DNA of 64,000 nucleotides, from positions 1 through 64,000 of the forward strand of contig CAMZGS010000013.1 of NCBI GenBank assembly GCA_947306475.1. The letters are read 5' to 3'. How positions within the stretch are numbered: position 1 is the first letter of the stretch; every line of letters starts with the position of its first letter. A program made the position numbers and the translations under genes. The notes beneath the pieces are model-generated. The model did not search any database, was not told the DNA's origin, and was given only the letters and a program-made list of their open reading frames with translations. Origin of the DNA: an uncultured Comamonas sp. Lineage in GTDB: Bacteria; Pseudomonadota; Gammaproteobacteria; Burkholderiales; Burkholderiaceae_C. Of this stretch, positions 50,423 to 59,291 are shown in pieces.

Positions 50423-50770
50423 ATGTTCCACCAGGTAGGCCCCGCCCAGTTGGACGCATGGCTGGCGCAGTGCGCCGATGCGGGCCGTGCGGCGGTACTC
50501 CTGGACGTGCGCGAGCCCTGGGAGCACCAGCTGGTCAATGCCACGACAGATGCACGCTTTGAGCACGTGCACATACCCATGGCGCAGGTGCATGCGCACC
50601 TGAATCAGCTCGATCCACAGCGCCCGATTGCCTGCCTGTGCCACCATGGCGTGCGCAGCATGCACGTTGCCGCCTATCTGGCCCAGCAGGGCTTTGCCCA
50701 GGTGGCCAACATCGTGGGCGGTATCGATGCCTGGGCCGCCGAATGTGCGCCCGACATGGCGCGCTACTGA
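50423..50770 (+). CDS. Single-domain rhodanese
   Basis: 115 residues. LLDVREPWEHQLVNA and the active-site loop CLCHHGVRSMHVAAYLAQQGF (catalytic Cys in CHHGVRS) define a rhodanese. It would carry sulfane sulfur as a persulfide. It lies between the methyltransferase and the TolC-like gene, all rightward. Confidence 0.9.
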   Translation: MFHQVGPAQLDAWLAQCADAGRAAVLLDVREPWEHQLVNATTDARFEHVHIPMAQVHAHLNQLDPQRPIACLCHHGVRSMHVAAYLAQQGFAQVANIVGGIDAWAAECAPDMARY

Positions 50771-50798
50771 CTGCGCCGCAAAGGACGGACCTGCTGCC

Positions 50799-52166
50799 AT
50801 GCCCCGCCCCCCTCTTCCTTCCCTGGTGTCTGCCCTGGTGCTGTGCTGCAGTTTCGGCAGCGCCCAGGCGCAAAGCCTGCTGGCACTGACGGAGCAGACC
50901 CTGGCCCACGATGCCCAATGGCAGGCCCAGGCGCTGGAAGTGCAGGCGGCCGACCACCGACGGCTGCAGGCGCGGGCCGCCCTGTTGCCGCAGGTGGGCC
51001 TGCAGGCCAGCAGTCAGTACAGCGACAGCCGCGTGCGCGCCGAGCTGCCGCAGCTGGGCATGCAGACCCAGAACCTGCATGCCCGCCAGGAAAGCGCTGG
51101 CGTGCAGTTGGTGCAGCCCCTATACGCCCCGGCGCTGCATCTGCAGTACCGCGAAGGCAAGCAGGCACTGGAGCTGACCCATGCCCAACTGGAGGCCGCA
51201 CGCCAGAGCCTGTTGCTGCGCGTGGCACAGGCCTATTTCGAGGCACTGATGGCGCGCGATGCCCTGGCTGTGCAGGAGACGCTGGTGGGGGCTGTCAGCA
51301 CGCAGGCCCAGCTGGCACAGCGCAATTTCGATCTGGGGCTGACCACCATCACCGACGTACGCGAGGCGCAGGCGCGCCTGGATCTGGCGCAGGCGCAGCG
51401 CCTGGGGCTGGAAAACCAATGGCGCAGCGCCGTTCTGGCGCTGGAAAAGCTCAGTGGCCAGAGTGATCCAAGCCTGTGGACCCTGCCCACCGAGGCAGAA
51501 CTGCCCCTGCTGGATACGGCCCTGCAAGACCAGTGGCTGCAGGAGCTGCCCGAGACGCATCCGCTGCTGCAGCAGGCCGATATTGCGCGCCGTCTGGCAG
51601 AGCTACGTACGCGCAAGGCCAAGGCGGGCCATTTGCCCACGGTGGAACTGCAGGCCAGCTATGGCCGCCAGCGCAACCCCGATGGCAGCCTGACCACCCC
51701 CTACCCCCACCGCACCACAGTGGGCACCATCGGCGTGCAGGCGCAGTTGCCGCTGTTTGCCGGTTTTGCCATTGAGCACCGGGTGCGTGAAGCATTGACC
51801 CAGGAAGAACAGGCGCATGCGCAGTGGCTGGACACCCTGCGCGGCCTGGAGCAGGCCGTGCGCCAGGCCTGGCTGGGGCTGGAAGCGGCCCAGCAGCAAA
51901 GCATCGCCCTGAAGCAGGCCGTGGCCTCCAGCCAGACTGCGCTGCAGGCCACACAAACCGGCTACCGCGTGGGGGTACGCATCAACGTCGATGTTCTGAA
52001 CGCCCAGGTGCAGTTGCACAACGCACGCAAGGACTGGCTGCGTGCGCGTTACCAGGTGCTGCTGGGGCAATTGCAGCTGCTGCAGGCAGCCGGACGCTTG
52101 CACCTGCAGGATGTGGAAGCCATCAGCGCCCTGCTTCGCCCTGCCACCGGGCAACCCGACCCCTGA
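50799..52166 (+). CDS. TolC-family outer-membrane efflux protein
   Basis: 455 residues from MPRPPLPSLVSALVLCCSFGSAQA, a signal peptide cut near AQA-QS. Two repeated coiled-coil OEP halves follow, with LGLTTITDVREAQARLDLAQAQ and the matching TGYRVGVRINVDVLNAQVQLHNARKDWLRARY. It forms the outer-membrane channel for type I secretion or RND pumps. It follows the methyltransferase and rhodanese genes, not a pump. A second, unrelated outer-membrane factor lies at 59288. Confidence 0.9.
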   Translation: MPRPPLPSLVSALVLCCSFGSAQAQSLLALTEQTLAHDAQWQAQALEVQAADHRRLQARAALLPQVGLQASSQYSDSRVRAELPQLGMQTQNLHARQESAGVQLVQPLYAPALHLQYREGKQALELTHAQLEAARQSLLLRVAQAYFEALMARDALAVQETLVGAVSTQAQLAQRNFDLGLTTITDVREAQARLDLAQAQRLGLENQWRSAVLALEKLSGQSDPSLWTLPTEAELPLLDTALQDQWLQELPETHPLLQQADIARRLAELRTRKAKAGHLPTVELQASYGRQRNPDGSLTTPYPHRTTVGTIGVQAQLPLFAGFAIEHRVREALTQEEQAHAQWLDTLRGLEQAVRQAWLGLEAAQQQSIALKQAVASSQTALQATQTGYRVGVRINVDVLNAQVQLHNARKDWLRARYQVLLGQLQLLQAAGRLHLQDVEAISALLRPATGQPDP

Positions 52167-52177
52167 TCCCTCCCCCC

Positions 52178-53143
52178 CTAGCGTCGCCCCAGGCGCTGGC
52201 TGCGCTGCGACAGCGCTCGCCGTTGCAACGATGTGCCGCTGCGTCCACCGCTGACAACCTCCCCGGCCCGCTGCTGGCGCAGCAATTGCTCCTTGAGCGC
52301 CTGGGCACGCTCCTGCGCAGCTGCCAGTGCCTGGACGGTTTGCAAGTGGGTCTGGCGCTCCTGTAGCCATTCGGCTTCCTGCTCGGCCATGCGCGCCTGC
52401 AAGGCCTCGTAGCGCTGCTGGGCGCTGGCCAGTGCGTCCTGTTGCTGCTTGCGTGCCTTTTCCAGTTCCTGGCGACTGCGATCCAGCTCCGTGAGCCAGC
52501 GCTTTTCATTGCCCGAGAACTGTTCGACCAGGCGTTGCCGCTCCTGTGCTGCTGCCTGCAGCTGGACGTTGTGCTCCTGCCGTTCGGCTTCGCGCTGCGC
52601 CTGGACGGCGTCGGCATCGGCGTGCAGCTGGGCGATGGTGGCATCGCGCTGCTGCAACTGCTGCTCCAGTCCTTCCAGGCGCTGCATCAGGTCGGCCTGC
52701 TGCGCCTGGGCCAGACGCCAGGCTTCTTCCATGGCTGCTTTCTGCTGGGTCAGTGCTTCGGCCTGGCGCTGCAGTTGCGCCTGTTCCTGTTCCAGCGCTG
52801 CCCGGGCGGCGCCCAGCTGGGCGTGCGCCTCGGCCAGGGCGGCTTCGGCAGCGTCCTGTGCCTGCTGTTGGGCGGTCTGCCACAGCGTGCGCATGGCATC
52901 AAGCACGGCGGCCGGCAGACCGGCAGTGCGTTGTTCTGCCTGTTTTTCCTGCGTCAGTCGCTCGCCCAGGTGCGCAAACCAGCTCTCCAGCATCGGGCCA
53001 ACGGTATTGGGCGAACCACGTCCCAGTTGTTGGCGTACACGCTCGATGGTGGGGCGCTGCCCCTGTGCCAGCACTGCATCGGCAGCAGCCCAGACATCCT
53101 GCTCCTGCACGCCTCGCGTGGTTTTGGGGGTGATGTAAGACAT
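52178..53143 (-). CDS. KfrA-like DNA-binding coiled-coil protein
   Basis: 321 residues. Residues about 15-60 form the KfrA_N HTH (VWAAADAVLAQGQRPTIERVRQQLGRGSPNTVGPMLESWFAHL). Residues 90-290 are a continuous Ala/Gln/Glu coiled coil. KfrA proteins are plasmid DNA-binding partition or architecture factors that bind their own promoter. Here it is chromosomal and divergent from a tyrosine recombinase. The last 25 residues are Arg/Ser-rich. Confidence 0.85.
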   Translation of the reverse strand: MSYITPKTTRGVQEQDVWAAADAVLAQGQRPTIERVRQQLGRGSPNTVGPMLESWFAHLGERLTQEKQAEQRTAGLPAAVLDAMRTLWQTAQQQAQDAAEAALAEAHAQLGAARAALEQEQAQLQRQAEALTQQKAAMEEAWRLAQAQQADLMQRLEGLEQQLQQRDATIAQLHADADAVQAQREAERQEHNVQLQAAAQERQRLVEQFSGNEKRWLTELDRSRQELEKARKQQQDALASAQQRYEALQARMAEQEAEWLQERQTHLQTVQALAAAQERAQALKEQLLRQQRAGEVVSGGRSGTSLQRRALSQRSQRLGRR

Positions 53144-53161
53144 AGGCGATAATTTACTTGT

Positions 53162-53235
53162 GATAAGTGATGCTTATCGGAAATTATAACAGAATTTTGT
53201 TTAACAACAATTGTATTACATATTACACAATACAA
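53162..53235. promoter_or_regulatory. Divergent kfrA/recombinase control region with two dyads
   Basis: The 96-bp intergenic region is AT-rich. It contains GATAAG-tgatg-CTTATC (53162-53178), close to the kfrA start, and TTGTATT-N11-AATACAA (53211-53235), ending 4 nt before the recombinase ATG. Both are perfect inverted repeats and candidate KfrA operators. Confidence 0.6.
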
Positions 53236-53239
53236 ATTG

Positions 53240-54412
53240 ATGAAAAAATATCGCATTTCTCCCGTGTACACCGCTTCGCCACCCTCTTCTGCGCTGTACA
53301 CACCTGGGCAGGTAGCGAAACAAGCCGACCCTGCGCCCGACACACTGGCCAGCCTGAGCGCTGCCACCCTGCAGGCCCTGCAGGACCTGTTGCGCCAGGG
53401 CGAGGCGGAAAACACGCTGCGCAGCTACGCCAGTGCCATGCGGTACTGGGCCGGCTGGATGCAGTTGCGCCTGGGGCAGACCATCGCCCTGCCCCTGTCG
53501 GTGGAGGTGGTGTTGCAGTTCATTGCCGACCATGCCCCGCGTCAGACGGCCAGCGGATTGCGCACGGAACTGCCCCCGCAGGTGGATGCCGCCCTGGTGC
53601 AATCGGGCTGCAAGAGCAAGCTGGGGGCGCCAGCACATGCCACCCTGGTGCATCGGCTGGCCGTGCTCTCCAAGGCGCACCAGAGCCGCAACCTGCCCAA
53701 CCCTTGCCAGGATCCGCGCGTGCGCGAGGTGCTGGCGCGTGCACGCAAGGCCTATGCACGCCAGGGGGGGCGGGTGCAGAAAAAGGCGGCGTTGACCAAG
53801 GATTTGCTGCAGCGGCTGCTCGATACCTGTGACGACAGCCTGATCGGCCTGCGCGATCGCGCCCTGCTGCTGTTTGCCTGGAGCAGCGGCGGACGCCGCC
53901 GCTCAGAGGTGGCGCAGGCCGACATGCGCTTTCTGCGCCGCCTGGGGCCGGGGCGCTTTGTCTATGAGCTGCTGCACAGCAAGACCAATCAGACCGGGCG
54001 CGCCAGCCCGGACAACCACAAGCCCGTGCTGGGCGCTGCTGGCGCGGCACTGGAGGCCTGGCTGACGGCCAGTGGCATTCAGGAGGGGGCGATCTTTCGG
54101 CGCATCCGCAAGGGGGGCTGTCTGGACGCCAGCGGCGCAGGGCTCTCGGCCGAAGCGGTGCGCCTGATCGTGCAGGAGCGCTGTCGCCTGGCAGGGCTGG
54201 ACGGGGACTTCTCCGCGCACTCGCTGCGTTCGGGCTTTGTCACCGAGGCCGGGCGGCGCAATATCTCTCTGGCGCAGACCATGGCGCTGACCGGGCACCA
54301 GAGCGTACCCACAGTGCTGGGCTACTTCCGCGCCGAGGCCGCCATCCACAACCCAGCTGCCCATCTGATGGATGACGAGGATGGCAGCAGCACGCCAGAT
54401 GCAAAAAAATGA
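53240..54412 (+). CDS. Tyrosine recombinase (KfrA-associated)
   Basis: 390 residues from MKKYRISPVY; the track begins one codon earlier at a TTG. The SAM-like core-binding domain (LSAATLQALQDLLRQGEAENTLRSYASAMRYW) is followed by a catalytic domain with all residues present: Arg (SSGGRRRSEV), Lys (LLHSKTN), His-x-x-Arg (AHSLRSGFV), His and Tyr (TGHQSVPTVLGYF). It is not a XerC/D copy. No recognisable att repeats or tRNA flank it. The stop lies in a hairpin repeat that also serves as terminator. Confidence 0.85.
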   Translation: MKKYRISPVYTASPPSSALYTPGQVAKQADPAPDTLASLSAATLQALQDLLRQGEAENTLRSYASAMRYWAGWMQLRLGQTIALPLSVEVVLQFIADHAPRQTASGLRTELPPQVDAALVQSGCKSKLGAPAHATLVHRLAVLSKAHQSRNLPNPCQDPRVREVLARARKAYARQGGRVQKKAALTKDLLQRLLDTCDDSLIGLRDRALLLFAWSSGGRRRSEVAQADMRFLRRLGPGRFVYELLHSKTNQTGRASPDNHKPVLGAAGAALEAWLTASGIQEGAIFRRIRKGGCLDASGAGLSAEAVRLIVQERCRLAGLDGDFSAHSLRSGFVTEAGRRNISLAQTMALTGHQSVPTVLGYFRAEAAIHNPAAHLMDDEDGSSTPDAKK

Positions 54413-54497
54413 GCTGCTTGCGCTTGATGGACAGTCATTTCAGATGCTTTTATATCTGAAATCCTTGGCCAGCAAGCGCAAGCAGCTCTGTTTTTTA
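54411..54497. repeat. AGCTGC-type hairpin repeat, copy A (bidirectional terminator)
   Basis: A 16-bp perfect outer stem GAGCTGCTTGCGCTTG / CAAGCGCAAGCAGCTC (54411-54426 with 54473-54488) surrounds an inner stem ATTTCAGAT/ATCTGAAAT. T-runs flank it on both strands (TTTTTTA after the + arm; ATTTTTTT on the minus strand), and it lies between two convergent genes. It overlaps the recombinase stop codon. Confidence 0.8.
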
Positions 54498-54502
54498 TCA
54501 AA

Positions 54503-54841
54503 CTACAGCGAAGCGCGAAAGGCATCGCTGGCGGCAGCGGCCTGCTCCAGCCGGCGGGCGATGCTGCCACACACCAGATCGCACAGCGCATCGACCGAAT
54601 CGTCGGCCAGGCGGTAGTACACGCAGGTGCCGCGCCCTTCGCGGGTGACCATGCCCTGTTTGGTCATCAGCGACAGGTGGCGCGAGATGTTGGCTGCCGT
54701 ATAGCCGCATGCTTGTGCCAGTTCACCCACGTTGTATTCCCGCTTGCGCAGCAGATTCAGGATCTGCAGTCGGGTCGGTTCGGCCAGCACGTGAAAGTAG
54801 GCAGCAACTTGTTCCAGGGCTTGGGGTGGCAGGTCTTTCAT
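54503..54841 (-). CDS. ArsR/SmtB-family repressor
   Basis: 112 residues from MKDLPPQALEQVAAYF. The winged helix is LAEPTRLQILNLLRKREYNVGELAQACGYTAANISRHLSLMTKQGMVTREGRGTCVYYRL. There is no ELCVCDL metal motif. Single cysteines (ACG, TCV, DLVCGS) could form another metal or thiol sensor. It is divergent from an RND pump operon and presumably represses it. Confidence 0.88.
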   Translation of the reverse strand: MKDLPPQALEQVAAYFHVLAEPTRLQILNLLRKREYNVGELAQACGYTAANISRHLSLMTKQGMVTREGRGTCVYYRLADDSVDALCDLVCGSIARRLEQAAAASDAFRASL

Positions 54842-54886
54842 GGCAAACAACTTCGAGGTGTAGGCAGGCGAGACGACGCATGATAC

Positions 54887-54902
54887 ATTATTGAATTATT
54901 GA
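54887..54902. promoter_or_regulatory. Tandem ATTATTGA repeats, ArsR operator candidate
   Basis: Two adjacent copies of ATTATTGA lie in the 93-bp divergent region between the arsR-like gene and the RND operon, which is AT-rich compared with the flanking genes. Confidence 0.4.
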
Positions 54903-54934
54903 GCGATTGGTTAAATAAGCAATAAGGAATCAAT

Positions 54935-56029
54935 ATGCCCATCTCTTCCTGGAGGCGCTGGCTTGGCCCTGCCCTGCTGACCACCGCCTGGAATCTGGCA
55001 GGAGCGCAGGCCCCGACACCCACATTCGTCGCCCCTGCCGCCGCGCAGTACCACACCGTACAGGCCGCCGACCGCGCGGGCCTGAGCAGCCACGAGGCCC
55101 GGGTCGAGGCGGTGCGCGACGCGCTGCTGGCCGCGCAGGTGCCCGGGGCCATTGTCGCCTTGCAGGTGCAGGCCGGCGACCGGGTGCAGAAAGGCCAGAC
55201 CCTGCTGCGCATCGATGCGCGCATGGCCAGCCAGGGCGCCAGCGCCAGCCGGGCCCAGGTGGCCGCAGCCCAGGCCCAGCTGGCTGTGGCGCGCAAGGAA
55301 TACGAACGCCAGCAGCAGCTTTTTGCCAAGCGTTACATCAGTCAGGCGGCGCTGGACAGTGCCCAGGCCCAGTGGCAGGCCGCGCAGGCCCAGGTACAGG
55401 CCCTGCAGGCGCAGGCGGGCGTGGCCGCCACGCAGGCGCATCTGCACACAGTGCAAGCGCCTTTTGCCGGGGTGGTGGCGCGGGTGCCTGTCACCCTGGG
55501 GGATATGGCCATGCCCGGCACGCCGCTGCTGGCCCTGTACGACCCCGGTGCCCTGCGTGTGACGGCGCATGTCTCCAGCGCCCAGGCAGCGGCCCTGCGC
55601 CAGGCGGCCAGTGTGGAGGTGGAGCTGGTGGACAGCCCCGGCAGCCCGCGTCTGACGGTGACGGCTGCGCACATTCAGGTGTTGCCCACCGCCGATGCCC
55701 ATGCCCACACCGTACCGGTGCGCGTGGCCCTGCCTGCCGACCTGCCCGATGTGGTGCCCGGCATGTTTGCCCGCCTGTGGCTGCCTGATGTTCGGGATGC
55801 GGGGGCCACAGATGCCGCTGGCATGGCGCCGCGCCTGTGGATTCCCGCCCGGGCCGTGGTGCGCCGCGCGGAGATGACGGGGGTTTACGTGCAGGGTGCC
55901 AACGGCCTGCCGCAGCTGCGGCAGGTACGCCTGGGGGTGCAGCGGGGTGAGCAGGTGGAAGTGCTCAGCGGCGTGCGCGTGGGAGAACAGGTGGCCCTTG
56001 AGCCCGACAAGGCCATCCGGGAGCGCTGA
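54935..56029 (+). CDS. RND efflux membrane fusion protein
   Basis: 364 residues with an N-terminal signal (WLGPALLTTAWNLAGAQA). Lipoyl/barrel-sandwich halves (IVALQVQAGDRVQKGQTLLRID and THLHTVQAPFAGVVARVPVTLGDM) flank an alpha-hairpin (QLAVARKEYERQQQLFAKRYISQAALDSAQAQ). It links the inner-membrane pump to the outer-membrane factor. It is 1 nt upstream of the pump gene. Confidence 0.9.
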   Translation: MPISSWRRWLGPALLTTAWNLAGAQAPTPTFVAPAAAQYHTVQAADRAGLSSHEARVEAVRDALLAAQVPGAIVALQVQAGDRVQKGQTLLRIDARMASQGASASRAQVAAAQAQLAVARKEYERQQQLFAKRYISQAALDSAQAQWQAAQAQVQALQAQAGVAATQAHLHTVQAPFAGVVARVPVTLGDMAMPGTPLLALYDPGALRVTAHVSSAQAAALRQAASVEVELVDSPGSPRLTVTAAHIQVLPTADAHAHTVPVRVALPADLPDVVPGMFARLWLPDVRDAGATDAAGMAPRLWIPARAVVRRAEMTGVYVQGANGLPQLRQVRLGVQRGEQVEVLSGVRVGEQVALEPDKAIRER

Positions 56030-56030
56030 C

Positions 56031-59000
56031 ATGGATCGACCACAGCATCACAACCTGGGGATTTCCGGGCGCATTGCCGCCGCTTTTCAGGGGGCACAGA
56101 TCACCCCCCTGCTGGCCCTGCTGGCGCTGCTGCTGGGGCTGTTTGCCGTCTTCGTCACCCCGCGTGAGGAAGAGCCACAGATCGACGTGACCATGGCCAA
56201 CGTCATCGTGCCGTTTCCGGGCGCGTCGGTGGCCGATGTGGAGCAGATGATTGCCACGCCCGCCGAGCAGGTGCTCGCGCAAATGCTGGGCGTGGAGCAT
56301 GTGAGCTCGCTCTCGCGCCCCGGCATGGCGGTGCTGACGGTGCAGTTCCAGGTGGGCGTGCCGCGCACCGAGGCGCTGGTGCGCCTGCACGACACGCTGC
56401 GCAGCAACGCCGACTGGCTGCCGCGCGGCCTGGGGGCTCTGGAGCCCATCATCCGCCCCAAGGGCATCGACGATGTGCCGGCGGTCACGCTGACGCTGTT
56501 CAGCGAGGACCCGGACACCGGCGCCTTTGCCCTGGAGCGCGTGGCGCACAGCATGGAAGTGGAGCTGATGCGCGTGCCCGGTGCCCGCACCGTCACCACC
56601 ATTGGCGGCCCGGGGCGGGCGGTGCGTGTGCAGCTGGATGCGGCGCGCATGGCCGGCAGCGGCATCACGGTGGATGATCTGCGCGCGGCCCTGCAATCGG
56701 CCAACCAGGGGCTGCCTGTGGGCGAGCTGCTGGGGGGCAACCAGTCGGTGACGCTGCACAGCGGGCCGTTCCTGGCCCATGCGCAGGAGGTGGCCGACAT
56801 TCTGGTGGGCACACGCAACGGCAAGCCGGTGCTGCTCAAGGACGTTGCCAGCGTGGAAGACGGGCCGCTGCCGGCGCAGCACTACGTCTGGCACGGCGTG
56901 GTGCAGGATGGTCAGGCCAGGGAATACCCCGCCGTGACCCTGGCCGTGACCAAAAAGGCCGGGGCCAATGCCATCGACGTGGCGCGTGCGGTGACGCAGC
57001 GCGTGCAGCAGCTGCGCAACACCATCCTGCCGGCCGAGGTGCAGGTGACGCAAACGCGCGACTATGGCGCCACGGCCAACGACAAGGCGCAGCAGCTCAT
57101 CCAGAAGCTGCTGTTTGCCACGGCCAGCGTGGTGGCCCTGGTCTTCTTTGCCCTGGGGCGGCGCGAGGCGCTGATCGTGGGCGTTGCCGTGGGCCTGACG
57201 CTGGCGGCCACGCTGTTTGCCTCTTGGGCCTGGGGCTTCACGCTCAACCGGGTGTCGCTGTTTGCGCTGATCTTTTCCATCGGCATCCTGGTGGATGACG
57301 CCATTGTGGTGGTGGAGAACATCCACCGCCACCAGGCGCTGCATCCGGAAAAAACGCTGCTGCAACTCATCCCCGGTGCGGTGGATGAAGTGGGCGGCCC
57401 CACCATCCTGGCCACCTTCACGGTGATTGCCGCGTTGCTGCCCATGGCCTTTGTCAGCGGCCTGATGGGGCCGTACATGGCTCCCATCCCCATCAATGCC
57501 AGCATGGGCATGGTGCTTTCGCTGGCGGTGGCCTTCACCGTCACCCCCTGGCTGGCGCGGCTGTGGATGCAGGGGGGGCATGCTGGCAGTGCTGCACCAC
57601 AGGCGCACACCTCGGGCCTGACGGCCCGGCTGGCCCCCTGGTTCGAGCGCATCTTCACCCCCTTGCTGGATGCGCAGCGCGGCCAGCGCAACCGGCGCCT
57701 GCTTGGTCTGGCGGTGCTGGTGTTGATTGCCCTGTCCATGGCGCTGCCGGTGCTGGGCTGGGTGCAGCTCAAGATGCTGCCCTTTGACAACAAGAGCGAG
57801 TTCCAGGTGGTGGTCGATATGCCTGCCGGCACCCCGCCCGAAGCCACCGCCGCCGTGCTGCACGAGCTGGCCGCGCATCTGGCCACCGTACCGGAGGTGA
57901 CCGACTATCAGGCCTACGCCGGCACGGCCGGGCCGATCAACTTCAACGGCCTGGTGCGACAGTACGACCTGCGCGCCGGTGGCGAGGTGGGCGACATCCA
58001 GGTCAACCTGAAGGACAAAAGCCAGCGCAAGCTGCAAAGCCACGCCATCGCCATGCGCGAGCGCCCTGCCCTGCAAGCCATCGGCGCGCGGCTGGGGGCC
58101 AATGTGAAGGTGGTGGAGGTGCCACCCGGCCCGCCGGTGCTCTCGCCCATCGTGGCAGAAATCTACGGTCCGGATGCCGAAGGCCGCCGCCAGGTGGCAC
58201 TGGCCGTACGCCAGGCACTGGCCCGCACGGCAGGCATTGTCGATCTGGACGACTCCTCCATCGCTGCCGCACCGCGCCAGCTGGTACTGGTTGATCAGCG
58301 CAAGGCGGCGCTGCTGGGTGTGCCACAAAGCGCCATCGTCAGCGCCCTGCACGCCGGCCTGAGCGGCGAAGCCGCCACCTGGCTGCGCGATGCCCACAGC
58401 AAATACCCCACCCCGGTGGTGCTGCAGCTGCCGGCGCAACACCACGGCGATCTGCAGGCGCTGCTGCAACTGCCGGTGCGCACAGCCAGCGGTGACACCG
58501 TGGCCATTCGCGACCTGGTCAACATCACCGACTCGCTGCGCGAGCAGCCCATCTACCACAAGGACCTGCTGCCCGTGAACCTGGTGGTGGCCGACATGGC
58601 GGGCCAGGTCGATAGCCCGCTTTACGGCATGTTTGCCGCCCGGGCGGCGATCGGCCAGATCATTGCCCCCGATGGTGGGCCGCTGCAGGAGTATTTCATC
58701 CAGCAGCCGCAGGACCCCTACCGTGGCTACGCCCTCAAGTGGGATGGCGAGTGGCAGATCACCTATGAGACCTTCCGCGACATGGGCGCCGCCTACGCCG
58801 TGGGGCTGATCCTGATCTACCTGCTGGTGGTGGCGCACTTTGGCTCGTACCTGACGCCGCTCATCATCATGGCGCCCATTGCGCTGACCATCATCGGCGT
58901 CATGCCCGGTCACGCCCTGCTGGGCGCGCAGTACACCGCCACCAGCATGATCGGCATGATTGCGCTGGCCGGCATCATCGTGCGCAACTCCATCCTGCTG

Positions 59001-59291
59001 GTGGACTTCATCCGCCTGCAGGTGCGGGCGGGCGGCCAGTTTGAGCACGCCATCATCGACTCGGCCATCACCCGTGCCCAGCCCATCATGCTCACCGGGC
59101 TGGCGGCCATGCTGGGAGCATTCTTCATTCTGGACGATCCCATCTTCAACGGGCTGGCGATCTCGCTCATCTTCGGCATTGCGGTCTCCACCGTGCTGAC
59201 GCTGGTCGTCATCCCCACCCTGTACTACGTCGCCTACCGCAACCGCCTGGATGCGGTGCGCGGCCAGAGCTCCCAAGGAGATGCCCCATGA
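56031..59291 (+). CDS. RND efflux pump, inner-membrane transporter
   Basis: 1086 residues, normal for an RND permease. TM1 is LLALLALLLGLFAVFVT; FPGASVADVEQMIATPAEQVL is the first porter motif. A proton-relay region around GILVDDAIVVVENIHRH matches the TM4 motif of RND proteins. The TPREEEPQIDVTM start is typical of a subgroup often paired with ArsR regulators. The substrate is unknown, and I see no direct metal-specific signature. Confidence 0.92.
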   Translation: MDRPQHHNLGISGRIAAAFQGAQITPLLALLALLLGLFAVFVTPREEEPQIDVTMANVIVPFPGASVADVEQMIATPAEQVLAQMLGVEHVSSLSRPGMAVLTVQFQVGVPRTEALVRLHDTLRSNADWLPRGLGALEPIIRPKGIDDVPAVTLTLFSEDPDTGAFALERVAHSMEVELMRVPGARTVTTIGGPGRAVRVQLDAARMAGSGITVDDLRAALQSANQGLPVGELLGGNQSVTLHSGPFLAHAQEVADILVGTRNGKPVLLKDVASVEDGPLPAQHYVWHGVVQDGQAREYPAVTLAVTKKAGANAIDVARAVTQRVQQLRNTILPAEVQVTQTRDYGATANDKAQQLIQKLLFATASVVALVFFALGRREALIVGVAVGLTLAATLFASWAWGFTLNRVSLFALIFSIGILVDDAIVVVENIHRHQALHPEKTLLQLIPGAVDEVGGPTILATFTVIAALLPMAFVSGLMGPYMAPIPINASMGMVLSLAVAFTVTPWLARLWMQGGHAGSAAPQAHTSGLTARLAPWFERIFTPLLDAQRGQRNRRLLGLAVLVLIALSMALPVLGWVQLKMLPFDNKSEFQVVVDMPAGTPPEATAAVLHELAAHLATVPEVTDYQAYAGTAGPINFNGLVRQYDLRAGGEVGDIQVNLKDKSQRKLQSHAIAMRERPALQAIGARLGANVKVVEVPPGPPVLSPIVAEIYGPDAEGRRQVALAVRQALARTAGIVDLDDSSIAAAPRQLVLVDQRKAALLGVPQSAIVSALHAGLSGEAATWLRDAHSKYPTPVVLQLPAQHHGDLQALLQLPVRTASGDTVAIRDLVNITDSLREQPIYHKDLLPVNLVVADMAGQVDSPLYGMFAARAAIGQIIAPDGGPLQEYFIQQPQDPYRGYALKWDGEWQITYETFRDMGAAYAVGLILIYLLVVAHFGSYLTPLIIMAPIALTIIGVMPGHALLGAQYTATSMIGMIALAGIIVRNSILLVDFIRLQVRAGGQFEHAIIDSAITRAQPIMLTGLAAMLGAFFILDDPIFNGLAISLIFGIAVSTVLTLVVIPTLYYVAYRNRLDAVRGQSSQGDAP

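Noticed and set aside
55965-59276. 1103-residue minus-strand ORF
   Set aside because: Antisense to the RND transporter, His/Gln/Arg-rich shadow produced by high third-position GC.
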